Positions 9,130 to 18,072 of a stretch of 58,334 nt of DNA are shown here, one piece after another. The translations under genes and the position numbers were made by a program. How positions within the stretch are numbered: position 1 is the stretch's first letter; each line of letters starts with the position of its first letter. The stretch is from contig JAPOYX010000013.1 of NCBI GenBank assembly GCA_026706345.1, forward strand, positions 1-58,334, given 5' to 3'. Under the pieces are notes generated by a model. It made no database searches, was not told where the DNA came from, and worked only from the letters and a program-made list of their open reading frames with translations. Origin of the DNA: Gemmatimonadota bacterium. GTDB lineage: Bacteria > JAAXHH01.

Positions 9130-12100
9130 GTGAAATCGTCACCTACCTGCGGGGAAAGACGCTGCTGATCACCGGCGCCACCGGTTTTCTTGCGAAAGCG
9201 GTCGTGGAGAAGATCCTGCGGTGCGCCCCGGAAGTCGGCCGCATATACCTGGTCGTCCGGTCCCGCCGCAGGAAGGACGGCACCACGCTGTCGGCGCGGG
9301 AACGGGTGGAGGAAGAGATCCTCCAGTCCGCCGCCTTCGCCCGGCTGCGCGAGACCCACGGCGATCGTTTCGCGGAGGTGATGAATGAAAAGGTCCACGC
9401 CGTCGAGGGCGATCTTACCCTGGACCACCTCGGTCTGGAGCCGGACCTGTATCGCCGGATCGCGGCGGAAGTCGACGTCGTGCTCACCTGCGCGGCTTCC
9501 GTGACCTTCGACGAAGAAATCGACGCCGCCCTCCAGCTCAATACCCTCGGCGCGCGGCGCATGCTGGATTTCGCCAAGTCGTGCGGCGACGCCACGCTGG
9601 TTCACGTCTCGACGGCCTACGTCAACGGACAGAGCAAGGGACGGATTCCCGAAGCCCCGCCCCGACCGGACTGGTCCATGGCCCAGGAAATGGGGCGAAG
9701 CGACGCGCCTTTCGACCTGGAACGGGAAATCCGGGACATACTCGCCCGGGCGGATGAGATCCACGACGACTCCCGTTCGCCGGGACAGCAGGAGCGTTTC
9801 AGGAAGATGGCGCTGCAGCAGAACCCGAGCCCCACGCAGCGCTGGCTCGACGCCCAGATGGAGACCTTTCGCAAGCGCTGGCTCAAGGAACGGCTCATCG
9901 AAGAGGGCATGCGCCGGGGGCAGCAGTGGGGTTGGCACGACAGCTATACCCTGACGAAGGCCATGGGCGAACAGTTGATTGTCAAGCACCGGGGCGACCT
10001 GCCCACGGCCATCATTCGGCCGTCCATCGTGGAAAGCGCGCTGGTCGAGCCGGAACCGGGATGGATCGAGGGGCTCAAGGTGGCCGACCCGCTCATCGAC
10101 GCGGTGAGCAAGGGGCGCCTGCCGGACTTCCCCGGCCAGAAAGACATGATCGTGGACATCATCCCGGTGGACATCGTGGCCAACACGACCCTGGCGGCCA
10201 TGGTGCGCAAGGCCCGCGAAGGCGGGATCGGCGTGTATCATGTATCGACGGGCGACCGGAATCCCGTCCTCTTCCACCAGGCCTTCGAATATTCCTACGA
10301 GTACTTTCAAAAGAACCCGCGCCTGAACCGGAACAACGAGCCCATACCGATCCAGCGGTGGACCTACCCGACCCTTGGCCAGTTCCGGCGCCGGTACAAC
10401 CTGCGCTACGTCTACCCCCTGAACGCCGCGTTGTGGACGTTGAACCGCTTCACCCGGATCACCTTGCTGAACAACCTGAAGCGCAGAATCACCGTGATGA
10501 AGTCGGCGATCTCGCGCATGCTGTACTACGCCGCGATCTACAGTCCCTACACGTCCCTGGAATGCACCTTCGAGACGGACCGCACGGTCAGGTTGCACGA
10601 GAGTCTGGATCCGGAGGACCGGCTGCTCTTCAACGGCGACGTATCCAGGATCCACTGGAAGACGTATTTCCAGGAGATCCATATCCCCGGCCTGAAACGC
10701 CACGTGCTGAAGACCGATGAGCCGAAGCCCGCGGTCACGGAAGAAGAGGAGGTGGCGGAGCGGTCCGGGTTCGCCCAGGCCGGAGAGGACGCCCTGCCCC
10801 ATCTCGATACGCTGACGGACATACTGGCCAAGAGCGCGGACATGTACGGAGACAAGACCGCGCTGCAGATGCCACGGGACGATGGCTGGATCCGCTATTC
10901 CTTCAAGGACGTATTCGCCCTGGCCGGGCACATCGGCTGGCAGTGGCGGTCCAGCGGCCTGCATTCGGGTGACCGGGTCTTGCTCTTCTCGGAGAACCGG
11001 CCCGAATGGGGAATCGCCTGTTTCGCCGGGATGGTGGCCGGGGCCGTGCTCGTGCCCGTGGACCGCCGCTCGACGCCCCAGGAAGTATGGCGCATCGCCC
11101 GGTTTACCGAAACGAAGGCCATTCTCTGCACGGAGAGCGGTCACGCATTGCTCACGGCGTCGGCTGAGCCCGGCGGCGAACCGGCTGAGCCCGGCGGCGA
11201 CGTCATGTTCTGGAACATCGAAAACTACGGACTGCCGTTCGACGCGCCGCGAAGGTCCGCGTCGCCCGTCACACTGAACGAGGAGCCGCCCCCCTGGGCG
11301 CCGGTGGATCCCGATACGCCGGCAGCCATCATGTTTACCCGGGGCATGGCGGCCGAATCCCACGGCGTGGTCCTGACCCATCGGAACTTCGTTGCGAACC
11401 TGCTGTCCCTTGCCGAGATCCTGCGCGCCTACCGGACCGACCATTTCCTTTCCCTGCTGCCGATGAGCCAGGCCCTGGAGTTCACGGGCGGCTTCCTCAT
11501 GCCGTTCTACGCGGGGGCGACCATTACCTATACCACGTCGGTAAGGCCGCGGTCCCTGGTCGGCCTGATGGATGAAACCGGGGTCAATTGCCTGATCGCT
11601 GCGCCACGGTTATTCGGGCTGTTGCACGGGTCGCTGCGACAGACGGCCGAGAAAAACGGCGAAAGCGTCGTTTCCCGCATGCGGCTGCTGGTCAGCGGCG
11701 GCGGCACGCTCGATTCTGATCTGTACCACGCCTACCGGGAGATCGGCCTGACGATCCACGAGGGATACGGGCTCACGGAAGCGGCCCCGGTCGTTACCGT
11801 AAACCCCATGGACCGAAGCAAGCCGTCCTCCGTCGGTGTAGCCCTGCCGGCGGTAGACATTGAAATCCAGGCCCCCGACAAGGAAGGCAACGGCGAGATC
11901 ATCGTGCGCGGGAACAACGTCATGCAGGGGTACTACAGGAACCCTACGGCGACGGAGAACCGCCTCCGCGGCGGGTGGCTTCACACGGGGGACATCGGGC
12001 GCATCGACCGTGACGGCTATCTGTACATCATGGAGCGCCTGGGCCAGGCAACCGGGTCCACCGGCGCCGCCGGGTCCACCGGGTCTGCCGGGTCTGCCGG

Positions 12101-12854
12101 GTCCGCCGGGCCCGCCGGATCCGCGCCAGGAGGCCCGGAAGGAGCGGCCGGTCGACGGGCGGGACGCTTCGTAAACGGCCGGGAACACGCCGCGACGGCC
12201 TTCTTCGACGTGGACGGCACCATCGTGGACGCTACGATCGTACACTACTACGCATTTTACAGGACCTGGGGGTATTCCTCCCTGCGACGCCTCCTCTGGA
12301 CCATTGGATTCCTGCCGAAAGTCCTCTATTACATCGTCCTGGACAAGATCAGCAGGAGCCGTTTCATCCAGGCGTTCTACCGGCAGTACCGGGGTTTCGG
12401 TCGCGGGGAATGCGTTTCGAGGAGCGAACAGCTTTTCGAAAAAGTCATGCGTCCACGCATGTACGCCGGGGCCGTCGATCGCATTCGGGCGCACCAGCAA
12501 CGGGGTGAGCGCGTGGTCCTGGTCACCGGGTCCCTGGATTTCGTCATGGAGCCGCTGGCGGATTACACCAAGGCGGACGACCTCATCGCCCTTTCCATGA
12601 AGGAAGACGACGGCCGGCTGACCGGGGAGACGGAAGGCCCGCCCATCGGTGACGAGGCGAAGGCCCGAATCGTCCGGGATTACGCCGAGCGCCGCGGTAT
12701 CGACCTGGCCCGGTGCTATGCCTATGCCGACAGCAGTTCGGACGAGCCCATGTTGAGCGTGGTAGGGCACGCCGTCGCCGTGAACCCCGGCGGGAAGCTG
12801 AAGAAGGCCGCCGATGCCGGCGGATGGGAAGTCGTGCACTGGACCCATGTATGA
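9126..12854 (+). CDS. Triple fusion: fatty-acyl-CoA reductase, truncated AMP-binding domain, HAD-IB phosphatase
   Basis: 1242 residues. Residues 1-520 are a fatty-acyl-CoA reductase: TGATGFLAK at 16-24, catalytic Y274-TLT-K278, and a FAR C-terminal region ending IHIPGLKRHVLK. Residues about 554-972 resemble an acyl-activating enzyme: GYGLTE (880-885) and WLHTGDIGRIDRDGYLY are intact, but the ATP loop, normally TSGTTGxPKG, reads TRGMAAESHG (738-747). The small C-terminal lobe with the catalytic lysine is missing. A Gly/Ser/Ala-rich linker (about 974-1016) leads to a HAD-IB phosphatase with D1028-V-D1030-GT, VTGS and DSSSDEPM. Reductase and HAD-IB domains are known together in bacteria. Expected product: a fatty aldehyde or alcohol, perhaps for wax or ether lipid. 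Activity of the middle domain is doubtful. ATGA overlaps join it to both neighbours. Confidence 0.85.
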   Translation: MSEIVTYLRGKTLLITGATGFLAKAVVEKILRCAPEVGRIYLVVRSRRRKDGTTLSARERVEEEILQSAAFARLRETHGDRFAEVMNEKVHAVEGDLTLDHLGLEPDLYRRIAAEVDVVLTCAASVTFDEEIDAALQLNTLGARRMLDFAKSCGDATLVHVSTAYVNGQSKGRIPEAPPRPDWSMAQEMGRSDAPFDLEREIRDILARADEIHDDSRSPGQQERFRKMALQQNPSPTQRWLDAQMETFRKRWLKERLIEEGMRRGQQWGWHDSYTLTKAMGEQLIVKHRGDLPTAIIRPSIVESALVEPEPGWIEGLKVADPLIDAVSKGRLPDFPGQKDMIVDIIPVDIVANTTLAAMVRKAREGGIGVYHVSTGDRNPVLFHQAFEYSYEYFQKNPRLNRNNEPIPIQRWTYPTLGQFRRRYNLRYVYPLNAALWTLNRFTRITLLNNLKRRITVMKSAISRMLYYAAIYSPYTSLECTFETDRTVRLHESLDPEDRLLFNGDVSRIHWKTYFQEIHIPGLKRHVLKTDEPKPAVTEEEEVAERSGFAQAGEDALPHLDTLTDILAKSADMYGDKTALQMPRDDGWIRYSFKDVFALAGHIGWQWRSSGLHSGDRVLLFSENRPEWGIACFAGMVAGAVLVPVDRRSTPQEVWRIARFTETKAILCTESGHALLTASAEPGGEPAEPGGDVMFWNIENYGLPFDAPRRSASPVTLNEEPPPWAPVDPDTPAAIMFTRGMAAESHGVVLTHRNFVANLLSLAEILRAYRTDHFLSLLPMSQALEFTGGFLMPFYAGATITYTTSVRPRSLVGLMDETGVNCLIAAPRLFGLLHGSLRQTAEKNGESVVSRMRLLVSGGGTLDSDLYHAYREIGLTIHEGYGLTEAAPVVTVNPMDRSKPSSVGVALPAVDIEIQAPDKEGNGEIIVRGNNVMQGYYRNPTATENRLRGGWLHTGDIGRIDRDGYLYIMERLGQATGSTGAAGSTGSAGSAGSAGPAGSAPGGPEGAAGRRAGRFVNGREHAATAFFDVDGTIVDATIVHYYAFYRTWGYSSLRRLLWTIGFLPKVLYYIVLDKISRSRFIQAFYRQYRGFGRGECVSRSEQLFEKVMRPRMYAGAVDRIRAHQQRGERVVLVTGSLDFVMEPLADYTKADDLIALSMKEDDGRLTGETEGPPIGDEAKARIVRDYAERRGIDLARCYAYADSSSDEPMLSVVGHAVAVNPGGKLKKAADAGGWEVVHWTHV

Positions 12855-14086
12855 AAGCCGTACAGTACATCAAGAGCGTACCCCGGTACCTGTTCGTCCG
12901 CACCCTCGGCCACCGGCGCCCCCGCTCGGCCACCGGCGCGCTGTCGTGCATCCGCATGGCGGACGTCGATCCCCCCTCGCTTCCGACGCCTGAATGGATG
13001 CGGGTCAGGCCGCTGTTGAGCGGAATCTGCGGATCGGATCTTTCCACCATTCGGGCGAAAGGCAGCCCCTATTTTTCGCCCCTGATCTCCGCGCCTTTTG
13101 TCCTGGGTCACGAAGTGGTAGGCGAGGTGGAGGAGACCGGTGCAGGTCCCGGGGACGTTTCCCGGGGCGACCGCGTGGTGATCGAACCCGGACTCTGCTG
13201 CGCCGTCCGGGGAATCCACCCTCCTTGTCCGTCCTGCAGGGAAGGAGACTTCGGCCTGTGCGAGATGGTCACGCACGGAGACATTTCCCCAGGGATACAG
13301 ACGGGGTACTGCAGGGACACGGGCGGTGGATGGAGTACGTCTCTGGTGGCGCACCCCTTCCAGGTCCACCGGGTGCCCGATCGGCTTTCCGACGAGGAAG
13401 CGGTCCTGGTCGAGCCCTTCAGCTGCTGCCTGCACGCCGTGCTCAAGTCCTTCCCCGGTGACGACGAGACCATCCTGGTGATCGGCTGCGGCGCCATCGG
13501 ACTCCTCACCATCGCGGCCGTCCGGACCCTCGGCGGTAAGTGCCGCATCCTCGCCGCCGCGCGTTATCCCCATCAGCAGGCCCTGGCGGCCGCCCTCGGC
13601 GCCGACCGCGTCATCGGCCGGGGCGAAGACCTCTACGATACGGTCAGCGAAGTGACGGGGGCGGAGATCCACCGGCCCGAGATCGGGAGGCCCGTATTCA
13701 TCGGCGGCGTGCGCCGGACCTTCGACTGCGTCGGTTCGTCGCGCACCATCGATGACGCGCTACGGCTGACCGGCTCCGGCGGCGTCGTTACCGTCGTGGG
13801 CATGCCGGGCATTCCCTCCGGGATCGACTGGACCGCGGTGTGGTACAAGGAATTGAAGGTGCAGGGGGCCTACGCGTACGGGACGGAGGAACACGAAGGC
13901 CGATCCGTCCGGACCTTCGACCTGGCAATGGATCTGATCGCGTCGGAGAAGGTCGGCCTTAAACCCCTCGTGACAGACCTCTTCCCCCTGAAGGAATACC
14001 GGAAGGCCATCGGCCGGGCCCTGGAAGCCGGCCGGCACGGCGCCGTCAAGGTGGCCTTCGACCTGAGAAACGAACCGGGGTCGTAA
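12851..14086 (+). CDS. Zinc-type alcohol dehydrogenase (MDR family)
   Basis: 411 residues from the ATG at 12851, which overlaps the previous stop as ATGA; this coupled start matches the family's usual MKAV beginning. The zinc site shows as GICGSDL and GHEVVGEV. A structural-zinc-like cysteine set lies in PCPSCREGDFGLCE, and the Rossmann motif is VIGCGAIGLL. Members oxidise or reduce alcohols and aldehydes with NAD(P). Coupling to the fatty-acyl reductase fusion suggests a role in fatty aldehyde/alcohol conversion, which is inference. The N-terminus holds a 15-base direct repeat (12905-12919 and 12925-12939) that has changed the sequence between residues 19 and 30. Confidence 0.88.
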   Translation: MKAVQYIKSVPRYLFVRTLGHRRPRSATGALSCIRMADVDPPSLPTPEWMRVRPLLSGICGSDLSTIRAKGSPYFSPLISAPFVLGHEVVGEVEETGAGPGDVSRGDRVVIEPGLCCAVRGIHPPCPSCREGDFGLCEMVTHGDISPGIQTGYCRDTGGGWSTSLVAHPFQVHRVPDRLSDEEAVLVEPFSCCLHAVLKSFPGDDETILVIGCGAIGLLTIAAVRTLGGKCRILAAARYPHQQALAAALGADRVIGRGEDLYDTVSEVTGAEIHRPEIGRPVFIGGVRRTFDCVGSSRTIDDALRLTGSGGVVTVVGMPGIPSGIDWTAVWYKELKVQGAYAYGTEEHEGRSVRTFDLAMDLIASEKVGLKPLVTDLFPLKEYRKAIGRALEAGRHGAVKVAFDLRNEPGS

Positions 14087-14142
14087 GTGAGTTGGGCGCC
14101 GCCGGCGCTATCAACTGAAACCGCGCGAATCGGAGCACACTC

Positions 14143-15792
14143 GTGCCCTACCTGAAGTTGTTGCACGCAAAAGACCCGCAAGTCCATGTCCTGTCGAGGG
14201 ATGTCACTACCCTGGGCCGTTCCGGCGAGGCCGATATCGCCATAGGCGGCGACCGGGGCGTGTCGAAGCTGCATGCGCGTATCGAACCAGAGGTGTCGGG
14301 CTACGCCATCGTGGACCTGGACAGCCGGAACGGGACCTACGTCAACGACCATAGGGTTGGGGGCGAGCCCGCCCCGTTGCTTCCGGGTGACCACATCCGG
14401 ATCGGCCGGACGATCCTGGTCTTCGAGGCGGGAGAACATGCAGGAGCGGGGGCCGCGGCAGGCGCGGACGAACCCCCGGCGCAACCGTCCCTCTTCCGGG
14501 CGGATCAACTACCCTATACGCTGGCCGGCAGTAAGCCGGGTCGCCGGCGCGGCGACGCCGGCGGACAACTGCTGAAGCTCACGGCACTGAGCAAGGCCGT
14601 CATGACAGTGCGCAGCGAAGCGGAACTGGGAGACCTCGTGACCCGGCGTCTGCTGGACTGGCTGGACGCGGACTGCTGCGCGGTCGTCCACCCCCGGGAG
14701 TCTGAAGTAGGGTACGAACTGGACGTCCGCGCCCTCGCCACGCGAACCGGGGAGGAAGACCGGGAGATCTCGATCAGCACGACGGCGGTGAATCAGGCCC
14801 TGGAGAACCGCATGGCGTCGATCACGACCAACGCCATGGAGGATGACCGGTTCAGGGACCGGCAGAGCGTCATCGTCCGCGGGCTCGCGTCCATACTATG
14901 TGTGCCCCTGTGGCACGAGGACCGCGTGTTTGGCCTGGTGTACCTCGATTCTTCGGATCCGACCGCGCGGTTTACCGTGGATCATCTCGGCCTGGTCAGC
15001 GCGGTGGCCAATCTGGCCGCCATAAAAATCGATAATCTGCGCCTGTTCGACGCCGCCGTGGCACGGAGCGCGCTGGACAAGGAACTGGCCCTGGCCGGCG
15101 AGATACAGGCGGGCCTGCTGCCGGGCGAAAGTTATGCCTTCAATGCGCTGGCATGCGCGGGCGCCCATGTATCCTGCGAGGAGATCGGCGGGGACTACTA
15201 CGATTTCATTCCCTACAGCGACGACGTTCTAACGGTGACGATCGCCGACGTGACCGGCCACGGTCCGTCCAGCGCCCTGCTGATGGTCGCGTGCAAGACC
15301 ATGCTGACCACGCTCATCGACATCGGCATGCCGCTGGTGGAACGCGTCGGCAGGTTGAACGAATACATGATACACCATTCCGCGGGGAGCCAGTTCATTA
15401 CCTTTTTCCACGCCGATATCGATACCCGGACGAAAACCTTGCGTTATTGCAACGCCGGGCATAATCCGCCCATGCTCCTGTCGCGGGACGGGCCGGTTCA
15501 GAAGCTGCATTCCGTTACGCCGCCGTTGGGGATCGCCGCAGTTTCTTTTGAGAAGGAAACGGTACGGTTTGAACCCGGGACCAAGCTGGTCATGTATACC
15601 GACGGCGTCACCGAGGCGGCCGGCCCCGACGGCGAACTGTACGAAGAACGCAGGCTGGAGTCTCTGCTCGCGGAGCACAGGCATCAGAACGCGCGGGATT
15701 TGAAGGACACCGTCATGGCAAAGGTGTTCGATTTTTCCGCGGGATCCAGGCAATGTGACGACGTCACCTTGGCCGTGGTGGAACACACCTGA
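14143..15792 (+). CDS. FHA-GAF-PP2C (SpoIIE/RsbU-type) phosphatase
   Basis: 549 residues, GTG start after CGGAG. An FHA domain occupies about 1-95 (TLGRSGEADIAI, VSKLHARI, LDSRNGTYVN), a phosphothreonine-binding module. A GAF domain follows at about 145-300 (LCVPLWHEDRVFGLVYLDSS). A short linker helix (KELALAGEIQAGLLP) leads to the PP2C/SpoIIE phosphatase at about 320-549, with metal-site motifs EEIGGDYYDF, IADVTGHGPSSAL, NAGHNPP, MYTDGVTEA and QCDDVTLAVV. RsbU-type phosphatases dephosphorylate anti-anti-sigma factors in partner-switching pathways. FHA input suggests a link to Ser/Thr kinases. No kinase or STAS protein is adjacent. It is cytoplasmic, without membrane segments. Confidence 0.93.
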   Translation: MPYLKLLHAKDPQVHVLSRDVTTLGRSGEADIAIGGDRGVSKLHARIEPEVSGYAIVDLDSRNGTYVNDHRVGGEPAPLLPGDHIRIGRTILVFEAGEHAGAGAAAGADEPPAQPSLFRADQLPYTLAGSKPGRRRGDAGGQLLKLTALSKAVMTVRSEAELGDLVTRRLLDWLDADCCAVVHPRESEVGYELDVRALATRTGEEDREISISTTAVNQALENRMASITTNAMEDDRFRDRQSVIVRGLASILCVPLWHEDRVFGLVYLDSSDPTARFTVDHLGLVSAVANLAAIKIDNLRLFDAAVARSALDKELALAGEIQAGLLPGESYAFNALACAGAHVSCEEIGGDYYDFIPYSDDVLTVTIADVTGHGPSSALLMVACKTMLTTLIDIGMPLVERVGRLNEYMIHHSAGSQFITFFHADIDTRTKTLRYCNAGHNPPMLLSRDGPVQKLHSVTPPLGIAAVSFEKETVRFEPGTKLVMYTDGVTEAAGPDGELYEERRLESLLAEHRHQNARDLKDTVMAKVFDFSAGSRQCDDVTLAVVEHT

Positions 15793-15847
15793 CGTCCCCG
15801 TCCCGGCGGATTTCAAGGATTCCGCCGGCGTCCAGGCGGCGTGCCGT

Positions 15848-16900
15848 CTAAATCCAGCCGTGATCGATGTTTACCGGCGTGCCGGACTGCTGGTGCGTCC
15901 AGTTTCCACCGCTGGCCAGCGGGATTTCCCTGCCTGAAATGGATGACTGTTCGGCGGCGAACAGGATCTCCATGATATGGCGGCCCCATTCCCCCGGCGT
16001 GGGCGGCTCTATGTCATAGCGTATCGCCTCGATAAACCCCTTCCACTCGTTGTACATGGGATGGGGCGGATCGTCGAAGGGCACGTCCTCCCACTTGTTG
16101 CCCTTGCCTACCCTGACGTACTTCTCGCCGGATTCGCAGAAGCGCAGCGAACCGTTGGCGCAGATCACCTGGCATTCGTGGTTGGGACCGCCATCGGCGT
16201 AGCCGACGGCCACCGCCACGCCAGCCGTGCCGTTCTTGTAGCGGATGAAGGCCGTGGCGGAGTCGTCCGCGGCCTGGTAGTGCGCCCGGTTGCCGATGGA
16301 GGCGGAGACCGAGACCGCCTGCGAGGCCATGACCCAGGACAGCCGGTCCACCACGTGGACCCCGTTGGTCATCCACATGCCGCCGCCGTGGTACCGGCTG
16401 CGGTACTGGGGCCTGCGGCCACCGTACCCCCAGTGCTTGGACATGTAGCACACCGCCGTGATGGCCGGTCCCAGGACGCCGGAATCCAGGATTTCCTTGG
16501 CCTTGACGCTGGTTCCGTAGAAATGCTGCGTCAGCCCCACCATGAGCTTGACGCCGTTGGCGGACGCGGCGGCGATCATGTCGTCGCACTGGTCCAGGCT
16601 GATGGCCATGGGTTTCTCCACCAGGACGTGCTTGCCGGCGTTGCAGGCGTCCACGGTCAACCTGTGATGCAACTGGTGGCCGAGGACGACGGCCACCGCT
16701 TCGACTTCGTCGTCCGCCAACAGCTCCGTGTGGGTGGCGTACCCCCTGGGTATGTCGTACTTTTCCATGTATTCGCGGCGCTTATCCTCGAGCAGGTCGG
16801 CGACCGCCACGATCTCCACACCGTCCTGGTTCGCGATGGCTTCGCAGTGGGATCGCGCGATCCCGCCCAGTCCGATGATGCCGACACGCAGGTTAGACAC
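15848..16900 (-). CDS. Gfo/Idh/MocA family oxidoreductase
   Basis: 350 residues. The N-terminal Rossmann fold starts RVGIIGLGGIARSH and continues to the hallmark EKP in HVLVEKPMAISLD; the second domain includes GGGMWMTNGVHVVD with the usual catalytic-region His. Members use NAD(P) to oxidise or reduce sugars, inositols or related hydroxyls. It is alone on this strand, facing the FHA-GAF-PP2C gene tail to tail, with only 55 bases between their ends. The substrate is unknown. A second Gfo/Idh protein is at 52768-53862. Confidence 0.9.
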   Translation of the reverse strand: MSNLRVGIIGLGGIARSHCEAIANQDGVEIVAVADLLEDKRREYMEKYDIPRGYATHTELLADDEVEAVAVVLGHQLHHRLTVDACNAGKHVLVEKPMAISLDQCDDMIAAASANGVKLMVGLTQHFYGTSVKAKEILDSGVLGPAITAVCYMSKHWGYGGRRPQYRSRYHGGGMWMTNGVHVVDRLSWVMASQAVSVSASIGNRAHYQAADDSATAFIRYKNGTAGVAVAVGYADGGPNHECQVICANGSLRFCESGEKYVRVGKGNKWEDVPFDDPPHPMYNEWKGFIEAIRYDIEPPTPGEWGRHIMEILFAAEQSSISGREIPLASGGNWTHQQSGTPVNIDHGWI

Positions 16901-17065
16901 GGGCGATGCTCCTTTGATGGGTGCATGGAAGTGGGTCGGCGGCGGTGCGGACTGCCCTTATCGCCGGTATGTTCTTCGTTGCCAGCTGTATCAGGTCTTT
17001 GTATTTTAACCGAAATAAAAGTCGACGAGCACGAATCAGTGACTGTTCAAAAACGGAGGGACATC

Positions 17066-17188
17066 ATGGTTTTTGCTTTTGATCTAACTCAATTCATCTT
17101 CCTGGCAGTTGGATTGTTAATCGGGTTTATGGCAGGACGGGTTTCCCTGGTATTGGGGATATCCTTCCGGCGGATCAACGACAATTAA
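17066..17188 (+). CDS. Small single-pass membrane protein, 40 residues
   Basis: GGAGGG ends five bases before the ATG, a strong ribosome site. The product is one hydrophobic helix (FIFLAVGLLIGFMAGRVSLV) with a short charged tail FRRINDN. No family is recognised. The strong start signal and clean membrane profile support a real gene. It stands alone between a divergent oxidoreductase and the hicBA remnant. Confidence 0.6.
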   Translation: MVFAFDLTQFIFLAVGLLIGFMAGRVSLVLGISFRRINDN

Positions 17189-17285
17189 TATATGCCGCCG
17201 TGAATCCCGGACCGGCCGAGTTCGAGCAGACGGCGACGTGTATTAACACTGTAGCTTAAACGGGTGTACCTTTTGAGGTTGAACA

Positions 17286-17499
17286 CTACAATTCGTTTTC
17301 TGTAATCTGTGCGATCCTCATCAAGTGTGCCTGCAATCCACGTTTTAGAGTTGCATTCCCATGAACCGGAACCGAAATGCGGGCGACTTCTCCATCTTTG
17401 GCATAAATGTGATGACTGCCATTAATTCGTCTGAGTTGCCATCCGTGAAATTCAAGATCCGCCTTCTTCGGCTCGATGTACAATGACTTTGAGTTTCAT
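17286..17499 (-). pseudogene. hicB-hicA toxin-antitoxin remnant (internal deletion)
   Basis: An ATG at 17499 after AGGAG starts MKLKVIVHRAEEGG, the typical beginning of HicB antitoxins that precede HicA, but the frame stops at 17452-17454. Within the same bases, in another frame, HicA toxin sequence appears: HGWQLRRINGSHHIYAKDG and ISVPVHGNATLKRGLQAHLM, ending at 17286. GSHHIYAK carries the catalytic His of HicA. In an intact pair about 70 HicB residues and the first HicA residues would lie between. The simplest reading is a deletion joining the 5' end of hicB to the body of hicA. A TTG start at 17483 could in principle still express a 65-residue HicA fragment. Confidence 0.75.
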
Positions 17500-18072
17500 C
17501 GTTCTCCTCGTGTCCCGATTGCGGAAATCACTTCTGCCCGAACCCCGCCATACCATCCTCCAAAACGGAACGTCACGTGCTAGTTGCCTGATGCCTGGCA
17601 CAGCATAGTGGTCTTTATCAACTCACCTTGGTAGCGCGCCTTCAGACCGCAATGGCGAAGCGATGTGATTATAGTACTACGGTAATTTGTCGGCTGTCAG
17701 TTGACAACCGTAAAACGCGGTCGACAGTATCAATTTCTCTCAAACCAGACCGTATGCCTAAAGTGGATCGTTGACACTACTCCCGGCATATGGTCCACAT
17801 TCCGGGGCAAGTTCAGGTCGCCGTCTTTAGCGGCGTTTTTCGCTCGTTTCGACCAATAGACCGGTGTTGTTCGAGTTTCCCGACAACCCGAGGTGATAGA
17901 ATGCGATTTCCTTCGGTGCTCGGCAGGAGGTATCTGATAGGTTGACAACCGGGAAGGAAAACACCAAACTTCTGTCACCATAAAGGCATACCATCCGGTA
18001 TTTATCGGTTCTTGTCATCCGGTCACAACTGACCCCGTGACCTGACAAATTCGAACGCCCAGGGAGCGAATC
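17500..18072. other. Intergenic region of about 570 bp without a supported gene
   Basis: AT-richer than its surroundings. It contains a hairpin with T tail at 17819-17840 and two copies of TTGACAACC (17701 and 17942). No frame has a recognisable protein signature, and frames crossing it on the minus strand are shadows of the cyclase gene. Confidence 0.5.
17819..17840 (+). terminator. Small rho-independent terminator candidate
   Basis: CGCCG (17819-17823) pairs with CGGCG (17831-17835) around a seven-base loop, followed by TTTTT. The stem is short and no plus-strand gene ends nearby, so function is uncertain. Confidence 0.4.

Noticed and set aside
9087-11444. Minus-strand open frame of 785 codons
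   Set aside because: It lies fully opposite the triple-fusion gene, whose domains are recognised across this stretch. The antisense product has no motif and typical high-GC shadow composition.
17730-17981. Minus-strand frame of 83 codons in the gap before the cyclase
   Set aside because: No family match that I recognise, no ribosome site, and it reads through a hairpin; kept as intergenic.
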